Source: Psococerastis gibbosa | Lineage: Eukaryota > Arthropoda > Insecta > Psocodea > Psocidae | Assembly (NCBI GenBank): GCA_963971405.1 | Contig: OZ020488.1 | Span: forward strand, 25,873,089 to 25,937,088 | Direction of reading: 5' to 3' | Length of the DNA stretch: 64,000 bases | Shown here: positions 1 through 12,800 of the stretch, piece by piece | Layout of the letters: every line of letters begins with the position of its first letter | How positions within the stretch are numbered: position 1 is the stretch's first letter | The notes under the pieces: model-generated | What the model was told of the DNA's origin: nothing | The model's input: the letters and a program-made list of their open reading frames with translations, nothing else | Databases searched by the model: none | Made by a program: the position numbers and the translations under genes

Positions 1-679
1 ATTAAATTTTACTTAAAATCCTCAAGTGAAAGGGACTTAGTAGCTCAAGCTTGAACTTCAACAGGCTGATATTAGCAGACTGAGATTAATTCTTCGCATT
101 TTGAAGAAAGTCAGTCTTAGTTGAAGCATACTAACCGTGCTTTTTTCAATTTGCAACAAGATAGCTCTCCATGTTTTAATACCTTTCTTCCACTTTTTCA
201 ATTACCCTGGCTCTTTTCCCGATTTCTTTTCGCCACTTCTTTCTACTCAAATATGATAAATGCTCTTTAAAAATTGTTTATTTTCATTTAGTGTTTTTTT
301 ATGTCTTTCAGAAATTTATACTCTGGGGTATTTTAAAATTTCAGTTGCCTAAAAAGTCAAATTAATTCTGGTACATACAATACTTTGTAGGTACTGTATA
401 AAATTATTACATGCTATCATTATCGCTAGTTGTTTACTGCAAGCTTACCAGCAGTCTCCTAATTAAATAAATGTAAAGTGTAAATAAGCACTGTCTATAT
501 GTTTACGCTCAATGCTGGACTTCGATTTTTTCTTTGTTGGTAAGATATTATTACCGTAATGTCTAACACCTTATTCCAGAGTCAATTGTCAGTTTAGCAT
601 CCTAAGAAGACTTGGAAAGGATGATGAGTGTTATCTAGCCTATGTTTGGTTTGGGGTAACAACAATTTTGTTGTTTCAG
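1..679 (+). other. Intron upstream of the PTB exon
   Basis: AT-rich sequence ending in a good polypyrimidine tract and AG at 678-679. I see no exon or repeat in it. Confidence 0.6.
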
Positions 680-826
680 AGCGTTCACATGGCCCACGCG
701 TTACGACGCATCTCCTACGCAACGTGTGACCCCGATGCATCCCTTTTCAGTTTTTTAGCTCGTGAACCACGTGGACACTTTAGCCTGCAGTACTGCCATA
801 GTTTTGCTGCACAATCGTCAGAACAG
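680..826 (+). CDS. Adaptor exon encoding PTB domain core
   Basis: A 49-codon exon sits between a polypyrimidine/AG acceptor (ttgttgtttcag) and a GTTAGT donor, phase 0 at both ends. It encodes the PTB strand and turn region with motifs HALRRISYATCDP, FLAREPRGHF and LQYCHSF, typical of the central PTB strands. Its last codon (CAG) runs directly into GCC GAA GAG of the exon 45.3 kb downstream, giving the continuous PTB sequence SSEQ-AEELNSIVGNAF. The exon is richer in GC than its surroundings. It is short and has no start codon, so a simple ORF search would miss it. Confidence 0.85.
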
Positions 827-3800
827 GTTAGTGCAAATTAGTTATTAGTTGGTTCATAAGCAACTGTAAAATAATAATGGCAGAAAGCAATTAATTATCG
901 TAGAAGGATGTACTGAAGAATAGGCAAGAAACTATTAGGTAAGGACTTGTCCAGGGGTAGAACACCTAGAACTGCCCCCTTCAAAACAAAAATTTAAATA
1001 TTTAAAAAAACTATGTTAATCCGGCTATGCTAAGTATGTATTGGAACTGTATAACTATTTGCCAACAATGTTTAACTACTGTAGGTATGCAATTGTGTTG
1101 TTTCTAACGCCTGCCTTCAGCATTTCTGCTTTAAGCAACCCTGTCAGCCTGGCGGGTGGAGTGAGTCTGTTTGTTAACTTGAGGCACCCTAAGGGCAGCC
1201 TCTTTCACCTCAGGGAAAGGGGAGTTGACTTACAGGGTGGACCTCCTGATTATAGTGGATTCCAAACCACTTGGGGAACATGGTAAAGTCACACGATTAA
1301 ATCGGAGGTGACCAGGACTCGACTTATACTGCCTAAGCGCGTTATCATGTCCCACCAAGTTCCCCTGCCAACGCTGTGCACACTACCAAGTTGCCGCAGC
1401 TTGAAACATGCTCTGCTCTAATGAAATCAACATGGTAAGGCCGTTGGCCGGTATGCAATTGTTAAAAGTTGTTTTTCTTTTTCAAAAAAAAAAATATGTG
1501 CTTTCTTGTATCTAAAATCTACACATTGTTGTTGATATAATTATTCAAGATAAAAGCGCCATCTGATAAAAATTCCAGACCCACCCCTGGCAATTCAGCC
1601 AGCATATACGGTGTATTTATTACCATTTGCTAAAAAGTCTATTTTGGGTAAGCCTAACACCCCCCCCCCCCCCCCCCCCAAGTTATCATCTGTCCTATGC
1701 AGGGCATAAGAAGAACGAAACAGTTCATGTGGGTGATAAACTTGCCTATAAAATGCAAACACAGTCAGTGTGCATTTTTTTGTTAACCATAAATGTGTTA
1801 CTACCGGATAAAAGTGTGAAATGCAGTGGAAGCTGCAAAATATGACTTGATTTTATGATCTATCGTTCTTAAAGGAAAGACGTGAGCAGTAAAATAATGT
1901 AAAGAGTTGAAGGAAAAGTATAAGGGGTGTGCATTGGTGTGGAACTTAAGGGGTGAAACTTGTGCTAGACTTTGGTATTATATGCTGGAATTTCCGCAGA
2001 GATTGCTTCATGGTAAATCAACCGAATTTTAAGTGAGTTTACTGCTTCCTAGCCTTGAATTTTTAACAACTTCTGCAACTTATAACAGACTTCCTAGCAT
2101 GAAGATCATTCAGTTCATACTCAGATCCTCGTATGGCTCCTATTCATGACACATGTAGTTGATTAAGTCCAGCTTATGTTGTGTCAATAGGACCATAATG
2201 GAACTAAATAGGCTAAGCCTTAAAACATGTGCTAATAGCAGCAAAAACAGAAGCCTTAAAACATGTGCTAATAGCAGCAAAAGCAGAATAATGTGGAAAT
2301 AACACTTACCAAAAATGCCAGGAAATCAATGTGCGTTATTTACTTATTTTGTAGTTAAATGTGATATGGGAATGTAGGTTAATCAAATGCTGAAACGTGT
2401 CGGCCTATCTTGTTCAGTTTTAATTTTGGAATCCCCATCGTTGAGCAGGAGAAGCTTCCCCGAAACGGAACATAAAATAGCTGAATTTTCCAACCCTTTT
2501 TAGAATACCTAATTAACCCTTTAAAGAAACCGTGTTAATTCAATGGTATACGTGATCATACAATATAGGTTTTTGGGCAACAGGTTTTCCTTCTTCTGTC
2601 CTCTCGTTATATGAATTTCTAGACGCATAATATTCTATATGATAAGCTGATAAGACCTTGTCAAATAATATCACGTGATAAACAGTACAACTACTTCAAT
2701 GTTCAAATCACTCCTGCATCGTGAAATATTACGAGTATATTCGATACCAATCCTTAGCCTATGCAGGCCAGAACTGCCGAACTAGCTACAGGGCTACAAT
2801 ATACGTGCATATGTATAGGGACCGTACGTTGATCGTATTGTAGAATTACTTGACCGTTTCCCTAGCGATTTCTGGGTCTTAGGTTAAGGCAATTGCCTAA
2901 ACAGTGCCTTGCCCCTAGACTTTGGTGGTGTCCTATAGCAAAAAAGATTGGTTCCTTGTGCCATGTAAAAGCCACCGAAGATACAAAAAGATTTCTTAAG
3001 TAATTTCTCTCATTGATACGGGTATACCTAGTTAAATTGTATTTAATATTGAAATTATCGCTTTAGCTGTATATGGTGGAAGAATATAACCAGTATTGCC
3101 AGGGGTATCGTTATTTTGTTAAGTTGCCTCCAAGCAGACGACGCAATTTAATTTATTTGTCATGAAGAGCCGAGTTAGTTCACCAAAGCGGAAGAAACAG
3201 CGCGAGAGATAGAATAAAGGGTGTAGCGCACCCTTAAATTTTCTAATTATTTCAGCTAGTTCTCATTCCGGTGCAATCACTTTGGTAACGCTGTTATAGT
3301 GGGGCAAACTGGGTGACTTGCCGAAATTTTTCCGGCTCACAGATTTTCCCATTTGTTACTTACAAGTACTTGTGATGTCATTATTATAAGTACACATACG
3401 GCGTTTACGAACAGTGTAAGGACATCATCATCGTAATACACAGAGAGTGTATGTACTGTATATATGTATGACTTATTTACTGCTCCAATCCCTGGTAAAT
3501 TAAAAATCTGCATTTTTCACTTTTATCGGTTCTGATCGAAAACCTACTAACTAACCGTAAAATGTAAGAAATGTCATGTTAAAGACCCTTCAATATGTAA
3601 ACCTAATATGGCATGCACAAATCTTCTAATGATTTTGTCGAAAAATGAGGAAGGTGCCTCCACAGCTATATTTTTTTTCAATCATTCCGTCAAGAAACTT
3701 TATTGTTATAATTATTGACCAATGAAGTTTTTCATGAGGGCTGAAAAGGACTTTTCAGTATGTTTGATAGTTCCTAAATCTCGAGGCTCCTGAGATTCTG

Positions 3801-6800
3801 CGAACTGAGTGGGACTACCCAGGAACTCAGCACGTTGTAACCATGAGGTTCGAGGCTGAAGAATTAATAGAATATGTTTCCTAAGTATTTTATAGGATGT
3901 GTGAGAAAAAAGACGTAAGAAACTCACTGTCTTGGAAGGCTTTTCTATGGCAAAGGGATGCACTCTTCCTTGTAGTACGACAGCATCAAAGTCTTGAGCT
4001 GCGAAATTCTTGTGGCAAGGGACCTTGCTAGCAAGTGTCATGACGTAAGATAAGACACGAGAAGAAACTTTCCACTAAGACACCACCATGAAGTTTAGGT
4101 GTGTTGCTTTGGACCTTTGGAAATTCAGAGAGGACACCGGAAAAGTGGAGGTTGCTGTTGACATGAATCAAAGTGCGTTAAGCCAATAATCGGCAAGTCT
4201 ATTGCAGAAAGAATGGCTATGAAAGTCTGCCCAAGACACTTCTTTGAAAGCAACTTCTCCTTCATGAAAAATGAAAAACGTGATTTCTCTCTTCAGCAGA
4301 TACCCCTCAATGTCAAATCGCTCCGGAGTTGTATCACCCAGGACGCAACATTTCCGCAAAACTCTAATTAGTCCTCGCATTCCGCATCACCTGACACTTC
4401 TGCTTTGATTTCTAACTTGCTAACGCAGTTCTGAAACTTTTGCAGTTTGATTTGGTTGGCTGTAACATCATTAGGCGAAACTTTAAGTTCATCATTCTTA
4501 TCTAGCATGCCATGGAATTATTCATAGACTTTAACGCACGTGTGGTCCGTATTATGATGTCATGTGGCCTGCTGGTCGCAGCATCTGCCAGCAACTCTCT
4601 TAGGTTATGCCTCATGAAGCTGGTTCTATCATCTGAAGACCCGTAGATAGGATTACATGGGCAGCCTTACCACGTGCGCTCTCACTGACCAACTGTCATG
4701 TTTTATATTGTTTTTCGGTGGCAAATTGGAAAAAGGCAACCTAAGCATTGTCATGAACCGTACATTTGAAACCATAAATAATCAATTTTCACAGAGTTGA
4801 AATTATATCATGTAGTCGTAGTGTAGAAGAAAGGGAAGAGCAAGAAATGACGTAAGTAGAAAGACGATGATCCGCTTCGCCTCACTTAACGTGGGCTCGA
4901 TGACAGGCAGAAGCTTGGAAATTGTAAAGACTATGCAAGCCAGGAAAATCAATATATTATGTGTCCAAGAGACCAAATGGAAAGGTGAAAGAAGCCGAGA
5001 ACTAGGAGATGGTTACAAACTAATATACTATGGAAGGGAGAGTAAGAGGAATGGAGTAGGAGTCATTCTGGAACCCAGCCTGAAGGATTCTGTAGTCGAA
5101 GTAGAGAGACGAAGTGATCGAATTATTTTATGCAAACTCATTTTAACGGACAAGTTAGTGTTAAATGTTATCAGTGCCTATGCCCCGCAAGTGGGGTGCA
5201 CGGGTGAAGAAAAAGAAATTTTCTATCAGGAGTTAGATGACCTAATGCGGAAAATACCGGACAATGAATGTTTTATAATCGGAGCAGATATGAACGGGCA
5301 TGTTGGGAAGGACAGCGATGGGTACCAGGGATGCCATGGCGGCCGCGCTTTCGGGGTAAGAAATGAAGCAGGAAAGACCCTATTGGAGTGGGCGGTATCA
5401 CAAGACTTGTGGCTGGCCAACACATGGTTCTTAAAACGAGATGAACATTTCATTACATACAAGAGTGGTAACGCGAAAACGCAGATCGACTTCATAATTA
5501 TGAAAAAGACGCAAAGAAACTGCTGTTTGGACTGCAAAGTTATCCCGGGGGACCCAATCGCAGAACAACACAGGCTTCTTGTCGCAGATTTGCAGTTTAA
5601 AGGAAGAAGGAATAGACAAGTAGAACTGCAGCCGAAAATAAAGTGGTACTTGCTCCAGAGCGACCAAGACAAGAGAGAGGTGTTTAAGCAGCGAATTGAA
5701 GAGCATTTACAAGGCCTAGATGCACAATGGCAAAACCTTACAGCGAATGATGTTTGGGTCTCATTCCAAAGAAACGTAATATGTGAGGCCGAAGAAGTAC
5801 TTGGCAAGTCGAAGGGGGGCAAGAAGATAGAGCGGGATGCCTGGTGGTGGAACGAAGAGGTACAGAAAGCCCTGAAGGAAAAGAAATGCGCTTTTAGAGC
5901 ATGGCAAGGTGATAGAGTGCCTGAGAAGCATGAAGAATATAAAAATTGCAAGAGACTGGCGAAGAGAACGATAAGGGCAGCAAGGGACCAGGCTACACAG
6001 AGGTGGTACGAAGAATTGAGCACGAGAGAGGGGGAGCAGAAGATCTACAAAATAGCTAAAAATAAAGCAAAGCTGCAGCAGGACATGGGAGCTATAAAAT
6101 GTATCAAGGATGAGGCAGGGCGAGTACTAACAAAAAGCGATGATATTACGAAAAGATGGAGAGACTATTTTGACACGATTATGAACACTGGGGGAACAAG
6201 AGAGGAGTGGCAGGAAGACGTGTGCGAGGGACCCGTGCAGGAGTTTGACGAAGAAGAAGTCAAGAAGGCACTCGACAAAATGAAATGAGGAAAAGCAGTG
6301 GGACCAGACAATATACCAATTGATGTCTTCAAGGCACTGGGGAGCAGTGGGGTGAACTTCATGACAAAATTGGTTAATAAAGTTTTAAATGGGGGAGAAA
6401 TCCCAGAGCAGTGGAGGGCAAGTACAACCGTGCCCATCTACAAACAGAAAGAAGATGCCCAATCGTGCAATAACTATAGACCTATCAAACTAATGTGCCA
6501 TTGTATGAAGTGGTACGAGAGGGTAATTGACACCAGATTGAGAAGCCAGATAGAGTGCAACATTTCAGAAAACCAGCTTGGATTCATGAAAGGCAGAGGC
6601 ACTACAGACGGTATATATGTTGTGCGAACAATGCTGGAACGGCATAGAGATCATCAAAGACAACTGCATTACGTTTTTATCGACTTAGAGAAAGCCTACG
6701 ACAGGATCCCGCGGGACCTAATATGGGACTGCCTGAAGAAGCACGGAGTGTTGGCGGAGTATATAAGGGTAATCCAGGATATGTACCGGGGGTGCACCAC

Positions 6801-9800
6801 GAAAGTAAGAAGCGCAGCAGGATTGAGCGAAAGCTTCTCTGTCAATTTTGGGCTACACCAGGGCTCTGCACTAAGCCCTTTCCTCTTCTTGATAGTAATG
6901 GATGCGGTGACGGAACAAATCCAGGGCGAAGCTCCGAAGAGTATCCTATTTGCAGATGATGTCGTCCTCACAGCAGACAGTCGCCAAGATGCTGAAGCTA
7001 ACCTGAATACATGGGTAAAAACGCTGGAGAAGGAGGGACTGAAAGTGAAAAAAGATAAGACGGAGTACATGGAGTGCGTTAGACAGGAGCCGGGATCCAT
7101 CAGCATAGGCACTCACACAATAAACAAGACTAACAAATTTAAGTACCTGGGCAGTACTATTGAACAGAATGGCGGATGTGAAGATGATGTCAAATGTCGA
7201 ATTAAGGCCGGGTGGATGAAATACAGGGATATGGCACCTATATTGACGGACCGCAAGATGCCGATGAAACTCAAAGGCCGAGTGTATAAACAAATGGTAC
7301 GTCCGAGCATGCTATACGGGTCGGAATGCTGGCCACTCAAAAGGGACGAGGAGAATATGCTACATGTAGCCGAAATGCGTATGTTAAGAAGAGCATGTGG
7401 CTTTTCTCTGATTGACAGAGTGAGAAACACCGACATAAGATGCCAAATGAGAACAAGAGACATCCACGAAAAGCTGCGAGAAAGACGACTAAGCTGGTGG
7501 GGGCACGTCGAGAGGAGGGGGGACAACGAGTTGATAAAAAGAGTGCGATCAACACCCGGACCAGGAACCAGAGCACGTGGACGACCAAAAATCTCACTGG
7601 CGAGTAAAACACGGAAGGACTTACTAATTGCCAATCTCTCGAAGGAACAGGCCCAAGACCGGGTGACCTGGAAGCGTTGCTGTCGTGCCGCCGACCCCCC
7701 GTGAAGGGAAATGGCGCTGAAAAAGTAAGTAAGTCGTAGTGTAGATAAATGGTGTAGGATTATTTAGGGTCAGGTCAGGAATATTTCAGCTGGCAGAGAA
7801 CTAGACCAAGAAACGGTAGGTCAAGGTTCGAGACTCGACATAAGAGGAAATATTTTCCTAGCCTACCCAAATGGGGGACCATGCCTTCATCAGTAGGAGA
7901 GAAATACGGCTGCCGGTCATGTTGCTGACCACAACATTCCAAATCCTGCCGTGGTCAAGAGAGAGGCATCATGGCGTTTTTTATTTTACTAATGCATTAT
8001 GTAGAAGCCGTGCCAATCGCAACCATGTGGCACGATTACTGTGCACAATCTGATGCTTAGCTATAGTTCGAAACCTTGAGAGTTTGGTGGAACTTTGTAA
8101 GCTCTCAAAAACTGATTAAGGTAGATGTACTATAAACGCTGGCTGATAAAATCGAGGCAGAGACAATGAGTTGATTGAAAACACACTAAAGGAGCTTCTG
8201 CTAAGTTGAGCCAAGTTTTGGGATTCCACGACAGATCCCTTCCAGGAGCTGCGGTCGTTGAGACAATGCCCACCCCCTTGGAAGCCTTCTTTTCAAAAGG
8301 TTCTAAGCTGCTTCCTCCATAAATAGCTGTGGAACCTTTGTCTTAACAGGATTCCTGTGCATAAACTGCATCGTCTGAGAGGAAGATTGGGGCTTTTCCT
8401 GCTCTAAACGCTTCTGATATGCTATACCTATGCTACTCATAGCTCTATCGAACAACAAAAGTCACCAATGTTTCACCAACCCAGCATATTACTATACCCA
8501 TCTCATAAACTCAAATTGTTGGTTATGGGTTATGAGGCTTTATTTTTGGAATGGAGCTGCCGGAGAAAGCTGCGTACAAGCTGCGTATTTTGTAACAATC
8601 TGAATTGTAAATTATTTGAAGAGTGTACGTCCTGTAAGACTTTTTGATGTTAGTATAAATAATATTGAACTTTCCAGTTTCCCAGACGTGCGACATTTCA
8701 CTACATAGGCATTGGCGTAAATTCCCTAATTCCCATTTCTGGGGGGGGGGGGGTTGTAGGACCCCAAGACTTGGATCCCCAGGAGAATTGATAAATAGGC
8801 CCGAAATTAGTGAGGTTTTACGTAAGGCGAAAGGGGGGCCCGGGGGCTCTCCCCCGGAGAAAAAAATTGATGAATGGGCTCAAATTAGTGAGCTTTTGCG
8901 CATGTTATACCGTGGAGAAAGGGGCTCCCAGAGGTCACCCCCGGAGAAAAACAATTGAGAAATGGGCTCTGTAGAAAGAGGAGCCCGGGGATCGCCCCCA
9001 GAGAAAAAAATTGTTAAATAGGCCCAAATTAGTGAGGTTTTAAGCATTCTGTAAGCAGCACAGTTGAGATTTTACCGACGAATAAACCTACTACACTACT
9101 GAGGGGGGCCCGGGGGTCTCCCCCGAAGAAAAAGTTTGAAAAAATAGGTCTGAAATATTCGGGTTTTAAGCATTTTGAGTACGGTACCTAATATATTTTT
9201 GTGGTCAATATGTTGATTTTTTCTCATGATGTCTTTCATGTAAAATAAGCATACCAAGAATTAATTTCCCTTCCGTTATTGTGGATACTATGCCTTTCGC
9301 CACCATAACGTCTATGTCACCAGAAATCCTGGGGGGGGGGTGGGGCTACGGGTGCCCAGGACCCCCCCATTTACGCCAACGTACATAGTTACTATATAGG
9401 ATTGTAGCCTTCCCCGAAATAAAATCCTGATTACGAGCCTGTGAGTACCTATTCTACTTACTAACGTTTTTATTCCTTTGACGCAATGGCAGAGCCTACG
9501 GTAAACCTTCACATGCACACCTAAAAATCAATAAAATGAGCCGATCTGCCGATGCTCTCTTGAGTCAAGATATGGAATGCTGGAACGCAGCAAATGTCTT
9601 TCAAGTAGGAATATTATAAAATACACTCACCGTCGTAACATTTTAAACCATCCTCCCGGCTTTTTTACAAAACCTTGCAATACAGGTATTCTAGGTATCA
9701 TGCAACCTAAGAAGACTCGTTGACTCATGATTACTAGACGATATGAACAGTTTTATAAACCAAACTCGACATAATGGAGATTGGAGGTTCCAGTAGGCAC

Positions 9801-12800
9801 AAAATGCGGGCAGTGTCGAGTTGTCTCTTGAGTAGTGTAGTGGTAGATCTGTGAAAATATTGTGGTTCCTCGAAATTGTTTGCAAATTTGGACGTGCTTC
9901 TTTTCATAAACTTGTAATAAAGTTAGGAAGCAGAACAGGCAGTACTGTATGTATAAGCAGCCTAGTTTCATGCTTTCTGCCTTAGTAGGCCAACATCTAG
10001 ATACGTCTTGGTGTTAATCCCTGAAAGCTGATAGCGAGATGAGTCATACCTCATACCCGCAGACTCCCATGGTCCATAAGTTATGCAAAGCTGTTCATTC
10101 CTCGCTTATATAGCCTATTTAATCACATGCACTTACTATATAGTCTATAGTACAATAGTACCTAGGCCTATAATATAACAGATTATTATAAAGGCTATAT
10201 AATTAGACCTACCCCAAAATTAGGTAATTTTCATTGACTAGCTGGCATTAAAACGCCACAGCACGTCTAAAAAATATCATACAATTTGCATTACTGTAAG
10301 AACTAGTTGACTTACCCTGATCTGTTGGATTCGCTTGTATTGCATACATACCTACTGTACCTATTTACCTAGCCTTAATATTTAAATTGTACAGTACGGC
10401 AAAGCTTTGTGAAGCACTACGCTAGTGTATTACTGCATTGTGAAAGCTGAGTGCTGGGTCACGGCCGCAAGCCTGTTGCATTAATATTGCTTAAAAGTTG
10501 GATGCAGAAAATCATTTGACCTGGTGATAGCCTATTGTAACGAACTAAGTAGTGGTAGTGCCTACAATACAATTTAATAAGATGCTACTCTTCTTAATAA
10601 AAGAAGTGAGCTGGTAGCAGGATGTTCCCCAACGAAATGTTTATTATTAAAATGCAGCAAGTACAATGAGTTCGTTAAACGGTTCAGTGACCGCTATGTG
10701 TTGCTCGAGTGTTTAAAATAAAAATGGACTTTTTTGTTCTATTACTAAGCCAACCTAGCGGAGTTAGGGCTATGAAGCCCTCTCTTACACTCAACTATGG
10801 GAAGACGAAGGGCCGGGACCGTCTGCTTTACATGCCCTCCGAAGCATGGCCAGAACATGTAGGCAGTGTTTATTAGTATTCTGAAAAAAAGGTGCTGGCT
10901 ACGCAGTCACGCTAAAAGAATATGGATCCCCGATTATGTGCAATATTACCATCAAACAGACCGACAATGTCCACAACTGCCTGATCGAAACTTTCTGATT
11001 GCAATGTATTGTGCTATTGCCGTCTCCATCAGATTATCGGAAGCTAATTCATATTAATCAATCAACCAATTAAATTGGTTAACCTAAAAAATGCGGTATA
11101 TAGGTTATAATTCACAATTTCACATTTAAGATAGCTGCAGAGAAGCAGTTTTCTAACAACTTTTTTCTTACTGTTCATACGTTATGAGCAATCATCACTT
11201 GAACAAACTTATGTAGTATCGATTAAATTGGAGCGTAATAAATTAACTTACAACAAATTTACAAAATTTTGGCAGCCTCCAGCAGCCATAGCACGAATTC
11301 CCAAGTTAACTTATATCAGGTTAAAAAATGTAAACACAGATTTTTAGAATGCAAAGTGCAATTCTAAAATTGTTTTATTTACATTTTTAACACTGGGAAT
11401 AAGTTATCATGGCTGCAGGTCCATAAGCTACCCTCCCTGCACCCTCGCTTGAAATCCTGGAATCAGTCACTCGTGATTCTTCCTGTTTGATGATACCTTC
11501 AGCCGTTCCTGTTTAATGTCGTTAAATTTCTCTTTTCTGTACAGTAGGTCGCATTCTTTTGCAGTGTGCTATTACATCCTCCAGAACTCCCGTGGAATCG
11601 CAAACACGTCTCGCAGCATGTCTAATAACGCAATGCTAAGCCATTTGCGATAACCCGTTCCGTGACAAATTGTCTAGCATTCAGGAAAGCTTATAGGGCT
11701 GTGTTCGTGAAAGGTCTGAAGCAATGGTACAAGGTTAGGTCAGGTCGTGCACCTAGATTGCAAATATTCTTGTATTCTCTTGATGTCTTCTCTTTCTATT
11801 TACATGGAAACTTATCGTTCTACTAGTAGCCCAATTTCCACATAAGAAATGGCAAACTAACGGTCCCAAAAAGTTATTCACTGCTTTTACCCGTGGCGGA
11901 CTGGGACTGGAAATCGACATTGGCATTTTCGGATAACGCAGCCCCTTCCTTAGGTCAAAAAGGCGGGCGCGCGCTTACTTTAAATATAAAATACTTTTGT
12001 AATGCTTGTTATTGACAGAAATTTTATTTTATTTTGAAATATGTTACGATTTTTTCCCTTTGGACGTTCGGCCAATGCCCGCCGGCGCAGTCCGCCACTG
12101 GCTTTTACGATGTGGCTATGCAGGCTGTAGTGCGTACATTTCTTACTGGCCTGCACATTCGGCATTGCATTCAAAAGCATACCCTACGGTAATATCTCGG
12201 TTAATTTGTTTTGAAAATGCGTTTCCGGTTGCTGTATTTACGACCAATTAAAACTACAATAAATCCGATGCTGACTCGTTGCATCTTGAATGCGCTCACT
12301 ACTGAGCCCCCAAACCATGTTTTCCTGTCGATCATAAGTTAGTAAGAAGAAGAAGAAGTTACTAAGCAATCCCTGAATGCTTTTCACCCGATTGAATCCG
12401 AAATTTTTGGCGGTCTAATAACATGAAAGCGGACTCGTTGTGGAAGTGGAACTGGTTCCACTGCTACATTGTGGTGTGGTGTGGGAGACGTGTTTCGAAA
12501 GGGCCGGCATCGAAAAGCACTCTATACGCAACACATCCACATTCCACACTGTCGTATTTTGTCCTCACATCCGTTCAATACCTACCTTTTCTCATGTTTA
12601 CTCTCCTTTTTATCGGATTTCGATTTCAAACAATTTTACGATCTACAACGATTTTATATCATGATTGCGTAGTAGGGACAGGGATTATATTTTTCGTTAT
12701 TTTATGAATTAATTGATAATCTTGTGGCCCTGGTATTGCTATGGGAAACCACAGATCACTGCCGTGTAGGTACTGGGCTGCTAATTGGTACCGGTACCTA

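Noticed and set aside
1627-1845. Small frame with a proline run
   Set aside because: The prolines come from a poly-C homopolymer; the rest has no coding character.
5226-6023. 265-codon open frame on the - strand
   Set aside because: It is the antisense of the RTE endonuclease coding frame. Its Ser/Phe/Leu-rich reading has no domain and follows from the sense codons.
7113-7634. 173-codon open frame on the - strand
   Set aside because: Antisense shadow of the RTE reverse transcriptase C-terminus.
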